From the NCBI GenBank assembly GCA_016936695.1, contig JAFGXK010000089.1, forward strand, positions 1-20,443: a DNA stretch of 20,443 nt, written 5' to 3'. Under the pieces are notes generated by a model, which saw only the letters and a program-made list of their open reading frames with translations, made no database searches and had not been told where the DNA came from. Below, piece by piece: positions 8,871 through 15,977 of the stretch (position 1 is its first letter; each line of letters opens with the position of its first letter). The translations under genes were made by a program, and so were the position numbers. Source of the stretch: Bacteroidales bacterium. GTDB lineage: Bacteria; Bacteroidota; Bacteroidia; Bacteroidales; VadinHA17.

Positions 8871-8935
8871 GCGTAAAGGCGTAAAGGCGTAAAGGCGTAA
8901 AGGCGTAAAGGCGTTAAGGACGGTAAGGCGTTAAG
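8871..8935. repeat. Octamer tandem repeat GCGTAAAG at a convergent gene junction
   Basis: Five perfect 8-bp units (8871-8910) are followed by GCGTTAAG, a degenerate 9-bp unit and another GCGTTAAG. The tract sits between the ends of two convergent operons (stop codons at 8863 and 8969). No classical terminator hairpin is visible in this 105-bp gap, so the tract is the only structured element between the two transcription units. Confidence 0.9.
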
Positions 8936-8968
8936 GAGATCAGGGCCAAAGGCGGATCAGCCAGTTAA

Positions 8969-10240
8969 TCAGTCATCAAGGGCCTGGTAGACCATTGCTT
9001 TGAATTTGTTCTGGATTTCACCGTGACTGAGAGGCGACTGCTGCATGAAAAGCAGGCAGACCAGTCTTTCTTCAGGATCAGCCCAGTAAGTGGTTCCGAA
9101 ATAACCTCCCCAGGCGAACGATCCTTCTGATATTCCAAGTACCGCCTGACCGTCTTCGGTAGTGATCTCGAATCCGAGGCCGAACTTGTCTTTCCCTACA
9201 TTCAGGTCTCCGATCTGGTTCGATGTGATCAGTTCAACCGTGCGGCTTGCAAGCAGTCGTTTGCCGTTATACTCTCCCATGTTCAGAAGCATCTGGAGAA
9301 AGGTGGCATAATCCTTTGTCGTTGAGCTCAGTCCGGCTCCTCCCGAGAAATAGGTGCCTTTCGTAAGAGGATAATTAACATATTCCTGAGGCATGGCGAT
9401 TACATTACGGTTCGCATCTTCAGTATTTACCAGTACAAGCCTCGAATGCTTCTCCTCAGGAAGATAAAACCATGTGTCTTCCATGCCTAGCGGATCAAAG
9501 ATCCTGGTTTTCAGGTACTGATCAAGTTTCTGTCCCGAAAGCACCTCAACGAGATATCCTATCACATCCACATTCAGTCCATAGGTGAATTTCTCACCAG
9601 GCTGATGGACCAGCGGCTGTTTCCCCAGTATCCTGATGTCATCTCCAATCGTGATTCTGTCGTTTCCGAAGCCTCCCATGATACCTGCTTTTAAATACAC
9701 GGCATTCATCATCGGAGATCCGATGCCTGCATAATCAATGCCTGACGTGTGAGTGAACAGGTCCCTGATAGTTATTTCACGCTTTGCCGGAACGGTAGTA
9801 TATGTCGTATCGGCAGGATTGTATTTATCGATAACCTGCGGATTGGCAAATTCGGGTATGTACTTCGAGACAGGATCGTCGAGAAGAAATTTACCTTCCT
9901 CAAACAGCATCATGAGTCCTATGCTGACAATTGCCTTTGTCTGCGATGCTATCCTGAAGATTGCATCTGTTTGCATCGGCGTCCTGTTCTCAATGTCGCT
10001 TACGCCGAATGACCTGTTATAGATTATCTTACCATCGCGGGCTATCAATCCGGTTGCACCGGCAATCCATTTATCTTCAATACTTTGAATTATCATTGAA
10101 TCGATCCTGTTAAGCCGCTCGGCTGATACCTGCACTGATTCAGGTGTTCCTGGTTTTAAAACCTTGTTGTCTTTCTTTTCCGTGCATGACCAAAGAAGCA
10201 GAACAGCCAGGATAATCTGAGGGAGAATAAATTTTTTCAT
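8969..10240 (-). CDS. Serine hydrolase lipoprotein, beta-lactamase class C / CubicO fold
   Basis: The chosen start at 10240 gives 423 residues beginning with a lipoprotein signal (MKKFILPQIILAVLLLWSC, lipobox Cys 19). The open frame continues upstream to 10471, but that extension only translates the hexamer repeat (Asn-Leu repeats) and overlaps the preceding GH105 gene, so it is rejected. Catalytic marks are SQTK (Ser99, Lys102; the SxxK nucleophile motif), YGLN as the YxN-like motif, and FAWGGYFGT in place of the KTG/HxG box. This pattern fits esterase or peptidase members of the class C superfamily rather than true beta-lactamases. In a glycan-degradation operon a carbohydrate esterase role, such as deacetylation, is possible but not shown. 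It is the third gene of the - strand operon, 70 bp after GH105. The protein should sit on the periplasmic or outer-membrane face. Confidence 0.85.
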   Translation of the reverse strand: MKKFILPQIILAVLLLWSCTEKKDNKVLKPGTPESVQVSAERLNRIDSMIIQSIEDKWIAGATGLIARDGKIIYNRSFGVSDIENRTPMQTDAIFRIASQTKAIVSIGLMMLFEEGKFLLDDPVSKYIPEFANPQVIDKYNPADTTYTTVPAKREITIRDLFTHTSGIDYAGIGSPMMNAVYLKAGIMGGFGNDRITIGDDIRILGKQPLVHQPGEKFTYGLNVDVIGYLVEVLSGQKLDQYLKTRIFDPLGMEDTWFYLPEEKHSRLVLVNTEDANRNVIAMPQEYVNYPLTKGTYFSGGAGLSSTTKDYATFLQMLLNMGEYNGKRLLASRTVELITSNQIGDLNVGKDKFGLGFEITTEDGQAVLGISEGSFAWGGYFGTTYWADPEERLVCLLFMQQSPLSHGEIQNKFKAMVYQALDD

Positions 10241-10276
10241 GAGGTTGAGGTTGAGGTTAAGGTTGAGGTTGAGGTT
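10241..10276 (-). repeat. Hexamer tandem repeat AACCTC abutting the start codon of the serine hydrolase
   Basis: On the - strand, six 6-bp units (five AACCTC, one AACCTT) run directly into the ATG at 10240 with no spacer, so the whole translation initiation region (-1 to -36) is repeat. No other ribosome-binding sequence can exist there. Copy-number changes would alter initiation context or spacing to upstream elements while keeping the frame. Confidence 0.9.
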
Positions 10277-10310
10277 GAGGGAATTACCGGATTGGTTATG
10301 TTTCAGAGGG

Positions 10311-11435
10311 CTATTTGATTTTATACATTTCTGATCCGGCCAGCAGGAAACATCCGAGTCCGAAATCCTCAAAATTCGGCATGGTGTCATAACCCACCGG
10401 CTGGCTGTCGGAAGGTTGCTTGCCTGTTCCCTGGACATATCCCAGGAAACCGTTGGGATGAAGAGATTCATTCAACATGGCAGACCATGCTTTTTCAACA
10501 ACCGGAAGGTACTTTCTTTCGCTTATGATACCCCTGTTGATGCACCATGCCATGGCATAGGTGAACATGGCAGTTCCGGTAAGTTCTTTCCCCCCGAAGT
10601 TGGAAGGGTCATGCAGGCTTGCATTCCAGTAGCCGTCGCTTCTCTGCACTTTTTTTAGCGCTTTGAACATCTGCTTAAGGGTTTTTATGTATTCCTTGCG
10701 GTATGGGAAATCGTCCGGAAGGAATTCCAGCGTGCGAACGAGAGCTGCAACAACCCAGCCGTTGCCTCTCGACCAGTAGCATCCCCTGCCATTGGGTTCG
10801 GCGTAGGGAGGATCGAAATCCTTGTCCCTCCACCAGAGATGGTCTTTTGTACTGTAGAGTCCGTTATCGCCGTGCTTGAGTTTTGTAAACATGTACATTT
10901 CGTGTGCACGGTCATAGTACCTGTTATCACTGTAAATGTGTCCGAGCCTGGCAAATACCGGCATCGACATATGGATGGCGTCTATCCAGCTCCAGTCATC
11001 AATCTTATCAGTTGCCATCATGTTGTCGATACATGCCTTTATATCCCTGATCCTATCAGTTTTTGAAGGATCCATCAGATAGAGGTCGATGTAGGTCTGG
11101 CCGCAGCACTGGTCGTCGCCATTCCGGGTGGTAATCCCGTTGCGCAGTCCCCATTTGTGAAACTCGCCCCACCTCACGGCATAGCTGAGGTATTCCGGAT
11201 CGGGATTGAGCGAGTGAAGGGCCATAAGGCCTTCATAGTAAGTACCCCTGGTCCAGATATTGCTCGGGCGTTCCCGCTCGGTGATGATCGTTTTGCCCAC
11301 ATCGGGCCATTTCTCCATGAAGTACTTGTTTGCAAGAACCATGGCAGCCATGGTACTCTCCCTTGGAACATACTGAGCTGAGAGAAATCCGACAGAGAGA
11401 ATCGAGATAAATATGAGGCTAATTAAACTCTTCAT
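10311..11435 (-). CDS. Second GH105 unsaturated rhamnogalacturonyl hydrolase, exported
   Basis: The start at 11435 is chosen over one 12 codons upstream because it opens a clean signal peptide (MKSLISLIFISILSVGFLSA, cleavage near residue 20); the protein is then 374 residues, the usual length of YteR-type enzymes. Visible motifs are WTRGTYYEGLMAL (61-73), DDWSWIDAIHMSMPVFARLG with the likely catalytic Asp152, and YWSRGNGWVVAALVRTLEF. The reaction is removal of delta-4,5-unsaturated galacturonyl or glucuronyl residues from lyase-generated oligosaccharides. It differs strongly from the GH105 at 3406 in length and sequence, so the two probably handle different linkages. It is the second gene of the - strand operon, 56 bp after the DUF4350-like gene. 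GH105 proteins fused to a DUF4350 domain occur in Bacteroides as I recall, so the two neighbours likely work together. Confidence 0.88.
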   Translation of the reverse strand: MKSLISLIFISILSVGFLSAQYVPRESTMAAMVLANKYFMEKWPDVGKTIITERERPSNIWTRGTYYEGLMALHSLNPDPEYLSYAVRWGEFHKWGLRNGITTRNGDDQCCGQTYIDLYLMDPSKTDRIRDIKACIDNMMATDKIDDWSWIDAIHMSMPVFARLGHIYSDNRYYDRAHEMYMFTKLKHGDNGLYSTKDHLWWRDKDFDPPYAEPNGRGCYWSRGNGWVVAALVRTLEFLPDDFPYRKEYIKTLKQMFKALKKVQRSDGYWNASLHDPSNFGGKELTGTAMFTYAMAWCINRGIISERKYLPVVEKAWSAMLNESLHPNGFLGYVQGTGKQPSDSQPVGYDTMPNFEDFGLGCFLLAGSEMYKIK

Positions 11436-11483
11436 ATTATTGAAGTTAATCAGATGTTTAAAAAATATCAATTTTATTTTTTT

Positions 11484-11501
11484 AGCCCCCTTTAGGGGGT
11501 T
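11484..11501. repeat. Palindrome CCCCC-TTTA-GGGGG overlapping a stop codon
   Basis: CCCCC (11486-11490), a TTTA loop and GGGGG (11495-11499) form a perfect 5-bp stem, extendable by a G-T and an A-T pair. The TAA stop of the upstream - strand gene is the loop itself, and the last codons (PPTP) are encoded by the G-rich flank. No T-run follows the stem on either strand, so it is not a standard intrinsic terminator. It resembles short dispersed palindromes of Bacteroidota intergenic DNA (from memory). Confidence 0.6.
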
Positions 11502-12310
11502 GGGGGTACCTTCCCAAGCAGAAATCCGGTAAGGTTTTCTGCTGCCTTCCGGTTTTCAAATCCTGAAGGGAGTCTGTCGTGGTCGATGTATTCATTATAG
11601 ATCCACGGGTCGCCAATGGCGAAGACATACCCCTTTCCATATGCAGTCTCTGCGATCAGGACCTTCCCATTCTCGGTCAACAGCGATCTGGCGTTCCGTG
11701 ACAAATTGATGTCGGAAACCTCCTTGATATAGATTTTGGACACACCCTTAAACACCGGATGATCTTCAAAAGCAGTACTGGCTCCCATCTCAAATTCGGT
11801 TCCGGTAACCGGGTGAAGAACGACATGATTAAACTGCATCCCGAAGTTTTTCATCAGGCGGTTCAGATGGGTAAACTCGCAATTGGGAGCATCATTGGCC
11901 AGCACCGCAAGCACCCCTCCCCTTTTCACCCACTTTTTAATTGCCTTGACATCATCAGGCATGATATAATTGGGTGTTTTTGATTCGGTTGTGGTATCAG
12001 GATCGACGATGATATATACATCTATGTTCTTCAGAACCGATGCCAGCGGCTTTTCAATTGTTGTGGTCCTTGCTCCCATGGAGGTGAATATCTCCCCCCA
12101 TCTCGAATAACCGCTCCATTCAGTGTCGGTCCACAGGTAATGGAACGGCTGACCCGTTTTAGCATTGGTCTCGCGGTTAAACCAGTTGTCGAGTCCGACC
12201 ACCGGCTGGGCAAAGGAACTCTGGAAAAAGAATCCGGTCAGAAAGAAAAATATGAGTAAAAACCGGTTAAAGGAATGCCTGAGGTGTTTCATAATCGCAA
12301 TGGTTTTCAT
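11492..12310 (-). CDS. DUF4350-like exported protein (ABC-type/GldG-like sugar-binding fold), partner of GH105
   Basis: A 272-residue protein with a long hydrophobic signal (RFLLIFFFLTGFFFQSSFAQ). A start at 12292 (second Met) would give a tidier 29-residue signal and is equally possible. The mature part is an alpha/beta domain: DVYIIVDPDT, YIMPDDVKAIKKWVKRGG and GVLAVLANDAPNCEF resemble the DUF4350 / glutamine-amidotransferase-like folds in which a loop senses or holds a small ligand. FAIGDPWIYNEY near the end is also typical. No catalytic Cys-His pair of an amidotransferase is seen. In Bacteroides this domain is often attached to GH105 enzymes (from memory); here it is a separate gene immediately upstream of one, first in the - strand operon. 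The last residues PPTP come from a palindromic repeat. Biochemical function is unknown; export and association with GH105 are the firm points. Confidence 0.6.
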   Translation of the reverse strand: MKTIAIMKHLRHSFNRFLLIFFFLTGFFFQSSFAQPVVGLDNWFNRETNAKTGQPFHYLWTDTEWSGYSRWGEIFTSMGARTTTIEKPLASVLKNIDVYIIVDPDTTTESKTPNYIMPDDVKAIKKWVKRGGVLAVLANDAPNCEFTHLNRLMKNFGMQFNHVVLHPVTGTEFEMGASTAFEDHPVFKGVSKIYIKEVSDINLSRNARSLLTENGKVLIAETAYGKGYVFAIGDPWIYNEYIDHDRLPSGFENRKAAENLTGFLLGKVPPTP

Positions 12311-12631
12311 TAATAGATATCTATAGCAGTACTAAAGTCAGGTCCGCCCGTAATAAGTAATACCAAACTAAATAAAAAGCGGTTGAAATACCAAGCACAT
12401 ACTGCCAGGCATTTTACTCAAATACCCATCGTGCGTCAGGACAAATTTATCCATTTTCTCCCGGATTTTCAGATTAATTCTCATTGATATTATCCATAAT
12501 CAGACTGACACCGGATTTTCTTTGTACAATATCCTTACAGAATTAATTATCACCGCTGAGTTTTTTCATGGCAAATAAAAATTTGATTCATTTTAATAAA
12601 AGTTATAACTTCCTGAAAGAAAATAACTGCC
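12311..12631. promoter_or_regulatory. Divergent intergenic control region
   Basis: This 321-bp AT-rich gap separates the - strand operon from the divergent AraC-type regulator and must hold both promoters. On the - strand two -7-like boxes are visible: TAAATTTG (12442-12449, perfect TAnnTTTG but only CTG at the -33 position, 20-bp spacer) and TTAGTTTG (12364-12371, one mismatch, with TTG at 12392-12394 and a 20-bp spacer). The second would leave a leader of about 45-50 nt. On the + strand I see only a weak AAAATTTG (12578-12585) before the regulator. No clear operator repeat was found. Confidence 0.45.
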
Positions 12632-14602
12632 ATGACCCAGCCCCTTTCGAGTGATCAGGCATTTATCGAAAAGCTTACCAGCATAGTTACAGCCCAACTG
12701 GCTAATGAAAACTTCGGTGTAGAAGATCTGGCAAAGATGGCCGGGATGAGTCATGCTACAATTCATCGTAAGATAAAATCCATCAGAAATCAGAATATAA
12801 GCCAGTTTATAAGGGAGATCCGGCTGCAAAAAGCAATGGAAATGCTGCAGCGGGGAGAGGGTACTATAGCCGAGGTTGCCTTCAGGTCGGGTTTCGGGAG
12901 TCCTACATATTTTATAAAATGTTTCCATGAACAATATGGAATTCCACCAGGGGATTTCAGAAAAATAAGACTCAAAACATCTCCGGAGAACCAGACAGCG
13001 GGGCAAAATCATCAACCTGCAGATCATGAAACACTGTTATCTCTGCTAAACCTGAAATCTTTTATAAAAAGCCCCCGGAACAGAAAAGTTCTTATTGCTT
13101 CATCTGGCGTCATATCAATAATCCTTGTTGTTGTTTTTTTTCTGCAGAAGCCTGCTGAAAAATCAATAGTCGTGCTTCCATTCAAGAACCTGAGCAATGA
13201 CATTGAAAATCAGTGGTTTGCAGACGGAATACAGGAAGGCATCCTTAACCATCTGTTCAGGATCAGTGAAATGAGGGTTATCTCAAGGACAACTGCTGAA
13301 TATTTCCGTGACAATCCGATGACATCACCAGAAATTGGAAAGAAACTGAATGTTTTTTATGTTCTGGAAGGGAGTGTCCAGAGGCATGAGCAGAAAGTCA
13401 GGATATTTGTCCAGCTGATCAATGCCAGGGATGATCAGCATATGTTTTCTGAAGAATATGAGGGTGAAATGACAAATCTCTTTGCTTATCAGAGCGATAT
13501 AGCCAAAAGAGTTGCCGATGAGCTTAAAGCGGTCATTCCCGGTGAAACCATAAGACAGATTGAAAAAATACCTACCAGTAATCCTGAAGCTTATGATAAT
13601 TACCTTAAAGGCCGGTTTTTGCTTCATAAGACAAATGATCAGCAGCGCTTCGATGTCAGTAAGGAAGGGCTCATGGCCAGCCTGGAGTATTATGAGAAAG
13701 CGATTGCTGCAGACAGTAACTTTGTCGAAGCATACGCAGGTCTGGCAAATGCCTGGTATAACCTTTCTGCATGGGGATGGTACCAGCCCTATTTCGAAGG
13801 AGTGCAAAAAGCGTACTATTACTGTAACAAGGCTCTGGAAATCGATCCGGATTGTGCTGAAGCTCATGCTGTCTTAGGGGTCTATCACATTTATCCTGAA
13901 TTTAGGATCGAAGATGGACGCAGGGAATTAAAAACCGCACTGAAACTGAATCCTAATTTTTCAACATCACATCAATGGTATGCACAACTGCTGATGATAA
14001 CCGGACCTATAGAAGAAGCCCGTGTACATATCGACCGTGCCCTGGAACTGGAGCCATATTTCTGGGTTATTCACAGTCTCAATTCCTGGATATATTACTT
14101 CGAAGAAAAATACCAGGAAGGCATAGATGCCTGTTTGACAGCATATGACCTTAATCCGGATTTCCTGACAAACACCTGGTTATTAGTCCTCCATTATGTT
14201 AAGGAGGGTGAAGGAGAAAACGCTATTAAGGCGCTTCAGCAGCTTTTTAACCGGTATCCTTCCATCAGCCATTATGCTGATGAAGTTGGGGAAGCCTACA
14301 CTGAATCGGGCATTGAAGGAATTTTCACATGGCTTATAGAACTGAATAAGAATCATCCCATTCCCGCCGAAGGTCTTAGCGGGAACCCTTTTTACATTTC
14401 ATGGTGGTACGCCATTATAGGCAACACGGAGGAATCAATTTACTGGCTCGAAAGAACTGTTGAAGCCGAAAAGAAACCAATGCACTATTTCAATCTTATA
14501 GCCAACAATCCCGATTTCGATATTCTGCGGGATGATCCTCGCTTTCTGGCTGTTATCGAAAAGGCAGGCCTCACTCCGTATCATAAGAGAAAAGCGAAAT
14601 AA
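12632..14602 (+). CDS. Membrane-spanning AraC-type regulator with TolB-like and TPR domains
   Basis: A 656-residue fusion. Residues 8-112 are an AraC-type double helix-turn-helix: VEDLAKMAGMSHATIHRKIK (30-49), then IAEVAFRSGFGSPTYFIKCF (79-98) with the standard GIPPGDFRK end. Residues 153-171 (VLIASSGVISIILVVVFFL) are a single transmembrane helix preceded by basic residues, which puts the HTH in the cytoplasm. Residues 178-302 match the TolB/CadC-associated domain (IVVLPFKNLSND, WFADGIQEGILNHL, YVLEGSVQ). Residues 318-656 are TPR-like repeats (ALEIDPDCAEAHAVLGVYH, ALKLNPNFSTSHQWYAQLL). The design is like ToxR/CadC regulators but with an AraC DNA-binding head, so it would sense a periplasmic or envelope signal and bind DNA while membrane-bound. 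Divergent orientation to the GH105 operon makes that operon a candidate target. Domain order is clear; signal and targets are inferred. Confidence 0.85.
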   Translation: MTQPLSSDQAFIEKLTSIVTAQLANENFGVEDLAKMAGMSHATIHRKIKSIRNQNISQFIREIRLQKAMEMLQRGEGTIAEVAFRSGFGSPTYFIKCFHEQYGIPPGDFRKIRLKTSPENQTAGQNHQPADHETLLSLLNLKSFIKSPRNRKVLIASSGVISIILVVVFFLQKPAEKSIVVLPFKNLSNDIENQWFADGIQEGILNHLFRISEMRVISRTTAEYFRDNPMTSPEIGKKLNVFYVLEGSVQRHEQKVRIFVQLINARDDQHMFSEEYEGEMTNLFAYQSDIAKRVADELKAVIPGETIRQIEKIPTSNPEAYDNYLKGRFLLHKTNDQQRFDVSKEGLMASLEYYEKAIAADSNFVEAYAGLANAWYNLSAWGWYQPYFEGVQKAYYYCNKALEIDPDCAEAHAVLGVYHIYPEFRIEDGRRELKTALKLNPNFSTSHQWYAQLLMITGPIEEARVHIDRALELEPYFWVIHSLNSWIYYFEEKYQEGIDACLTAYDLNPDFLTNTWLLVLHYVKEGEGENAIKALQQLFNRYPSISHYADEVGEAYTESGIEGIFTWLIELNKNHPIPAEGLSGNPFYISWWYAIIGNTEESIYWLERTVEAEKKPMHYFNLIANNPDFDILRDDPRFLAVIEKAGLTPYHKRKAK

Positions 14603-14655
14603 AGCGTAAGGATAGCCCAAATTCCTTTATCTGGCGCGGATATTTGGTGCCGGGG

Positions 14656-14703
14656 AGTCTTGAGGTCTTGCGGTCATGCAGTCATGCGGTCATGCAGTCA
14701 TGC
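14656..14703. repeat. Octamer tandem repeat RGTCATGC, about 6 units
   Basis: Two degenerate units (AGTCTTGA, GGTCTTGC) are followed by four exact RGTCATGC units ending at 14703. A solitary GGTCATGC recurs at 14735-14742. The tract lies 53 bp downstream of the regulator gene in the 514-bp noncoding stretch 14603-15116. Confidence 0.88.
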
Positions 14704-14709
14704 TTTGTT

Positions 14710-14815
14710 AGCCGAAGCCTTGGCGAAGGCTGACGGTCATGCTTTGCCAGCCATAGCCTTCTTTGACAACCGTAGCTTAAGCGAAGGTGGTGGCGAAGGC
14801 TGGCGGTCATAAAGC
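14710..14815. repeat. Palindromic, MITE-like block with nested inverted repeats
   Basis: A perfect hairpin AGCCTT-GGCG-AAGGCT occupies 14716-14731. A second, longer imperfect inverted repeat has 21-nt arms at 14741-14761 and 14795-14815, both beginning or ending with GCTTT/AAAGC and carrying AGCCTTC/GAAGGCT at the inner edge. No coding potential is seen. It could be a non-autonomous repetitive element or a structured RNA; there is no target-site duplication I can call. Confidence 0.55.
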
Positions 14816-14858
14816 CAACCTGGATTCATAGTAGCTGATAGCTGACAGCTTTTTCCCC

Positions 14859-14983
14859 GTCTCCCGACTTCCGTCTTCTATCTTCCGTCTTCGGTCTTCC
14901 CTGCCCGACTGACGTCGGTCAGGCGGGGGTCTTCCATGTTCCCTGCCTGACCGGCTGCGTCAGCAGGCAGGCAGGCGTCTTCC
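14859..14983. repeat. GTCTTCN heptamer tract interrupted by two GC-rich palindromes
   Basis: Six 7-bp units (14859-14900, consensus GTCTTCC) are followed by a 28-bp block whose 14904-14927 part folds as CCCGaCTGAC-GTCG-GTCAGgCGGG. Two more units follow (GTCTTCC 14929-14935, ATGTTCC 14936-14942), then a second palindromic block (14943-14976; CTGCcTGAC pairing with GTCAGCAG) and a final GTCTTCC (14977-14983). The heptamer phase is resumed after each block, as if short GC-rich palindromes had inserted into an existing tract. The tract leads straight into leader copy 1. Just upstream, AGCTG-8 nt-CAGCT-TTTT (14833-14854) is a weak terminator-like hairpin. Confidence 0.75.
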
Positions 14984-15116
14984 TGCAATATAATTTAAGC
15001 ATTTGACCTAATATTTAAGCTATTTGAAACATAGTTGCTATATACTGCTTCCTTTTTGGACCGAACTTTATATCGGTAAGCTTCAGATAAAATAAGTTTA
15101 ACTTAAATATGCGACT
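14977..15116 (+). promoter_or_regulatory. Shared leader/promoter region, copy 1
   Basis: The 140 bp from the last heptamer to the ATG at 15117 align without gaps to copy 2 (16084-16223), with eight substitutions by my count, and over the first 90 or so bases to copy 3 (18156-18285). The core from TTGAAACATAG to TATATACTGC is identical in all three copies. It must hold the promoter, but I see no clear TAnnTTTG box, so an alternative sigma factor or a dedicated activator may read it. The 3' part (AAGCTTCAG to TTTAACTTAAATATGCGAC) is shared only by copies 1 and 2. Confidence 0.75.
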
Positions 15117-15713
15117 ATGAAGACACTGAAAAGAGTTTTATTCTTTATTGCAGGTATCGGACTTCTGATGGCTTGTTCGAAATCGGACAACTTCTGGGGT
15201 GATGAGCCGCTGGGAAATACCATTAAAGAAAAACAGATCCAGCCGGTGACGGTAACGGTCCCATTTAAATGTAATCTTACCGTTTGGGACCATTCAGATT
15301 ATACTGATATGAGTTGTGGAGAATACCCAAACTTCTTACTTACTATGAAAGGAGAGGGCACTATTTCCCATCTGGGATCAATGACCACTGTTATGACTTT
15401 CTGCTGTAATGTGGAAACCGGAGTTTACGGGCCCACGAATGTTACATTTGTCGCCGCCAACGGAGATGAATTATACGCTGATATACCTGTTGGATATATC
15501 TTGCCAAATGATGGGTATAATTCCGACTTTTACCAAAGCTATTTTAATGATCCGATCTATATCATAGGGGGGACCGGCAGATTTGAAGGAGCCAGCGGAG
15601 AGGGAATGACAAATGCCTTTGTACATGATCCTGATCCTGAGAATACTGATGATGTTTGGCATACCGACTTTTTTAGCACAGGAACCCTTACACTAGTTAA
15701 AGGAAACTTGTAA
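15117..15713 (+). CDS. Small lipoprotein with GGTGRF motif, hypothetical
   Basis: A 198-residue protein with a lipoprotein signal (MKTLKRVLFFIAGIGLLMAC, lipobox Cys 20), so probably anchored in the outer membrane or periplasm. The mature part is rich in beta-strand patterns and carries IIGGTGRFEGASGEG (149-163), a motif seen in small beta-barrel proteins of the allene-oxide-cyclase-like/dirigent type and in many uncharacterised secreted bacterial proteins. Six cysteines besides the lipobox one are not expected of a simple lipoprotein; four (52, 67, 96, 97) lie in the first half of the mature domain and may form disulfides or bind metal, though I have not verified the total. I do not recognise a function. 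It is the first of three genes with a common leader and a common type of terminator. The start is fixed by the leader, which ends at this ATG, and by the signal peptide. Confidence 0.7.
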   Translation: MKTLKRVLFFIAGIGLLMACSKSDNFWGDEPLGNTIKEKQIQPVTVTVPFKCNLTVWDHSDYTDMSCGEYPNFLLTMKGEGTISHLGSMTTVMTFCCNVETGVYGPTNVTFVAANGDELYADIPVGYILPNDGYNSDFYQSYFNDPIYIIGGTGRFEGASGEGMTNAFVHDPDPENTDDVWHTDFFSTGTLTLVKGNL

Positions 15714-15790
15714 CCAATTTTAAGTACCAAATTGTCAATATCCTGGAAAGGGATTTAGTCCAGTTGCTTTAAGTTAAGATTCAACTTGAG

Positions 15791-15819
15791 AAGAGTGAAG
15801 TTCAGGCTTCACTTTTCTG
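15791..15819 (+). terminator. Intrinsic terminator of cassette 1
   Basis: AGTGAAG (15794-15800), 6-nt loop, CTTCACT (15807-15813), then a T-rich tail. The stem and loop size match those of cassettes 2 and 3. Confidence 0.75.
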
Positions 15820-15827
15820 TTAAAATA

Positions 15828-15929
15828 AGGTTTGAAATGTGTCAATAAATTGGAATTCAACCCGCTCCGGGGTTGACACTACATTGTGTAAAATACCCCG
15901 GATGAGATCCTAATCTATAAACACATCTT
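15828..15929. repeat. 102-bp post-terminator repeat, copy 1
   Basis: This stretch aligns end to end with 17682-17783. It holds a GTGTCAA (15839-15845) / TTGACAC (15873-15879) inverted repeat and, inside it, an alternative TCAACCC / GGGTTGA hairpin, so two mutually exclusive folds are possible. In copy 2 the inner arm is changed (TCAATCA) but the outer arms are intact, which suggests the outer pair is the conserved element. No open reading frame fits it. Confidence 0.7.
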
Positions 15930-15952
15930 GATGATTGAAATTCTTTATTTTT

Positions 15953-15971
15953 CCAGCTCCTGCTGGTTTTT
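15953..15971 (+). terminator. Second terminator-like hairpin
   Basis: CCAGC-TCCT-GCTGG followed by TTTTT is a compact perfect stem with a U-tract. It lies 140 bp beyond the first terminator of cassette 1 and may end read-through or belong to the repeated block. Confidence 0.5.
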
Positions 15972-15977
15972 ACCCCC

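Noticed and set aside
10241..10471. N-terminal extension of the serine hydrolase with an Asn-Leu repeat
   Set aside because: It translates the hexamer repeat and overlaps the end of the GH105 gene; the internal Met at 10240 starts a proper lipoprotein signal.
11484..11501. Intrinsic terminator of the DUF4350-like gene
   Set aside because: The stem is not followed by a U-tract on the transcribed strand, and the GH105 gene continues the operon 56 bp later.
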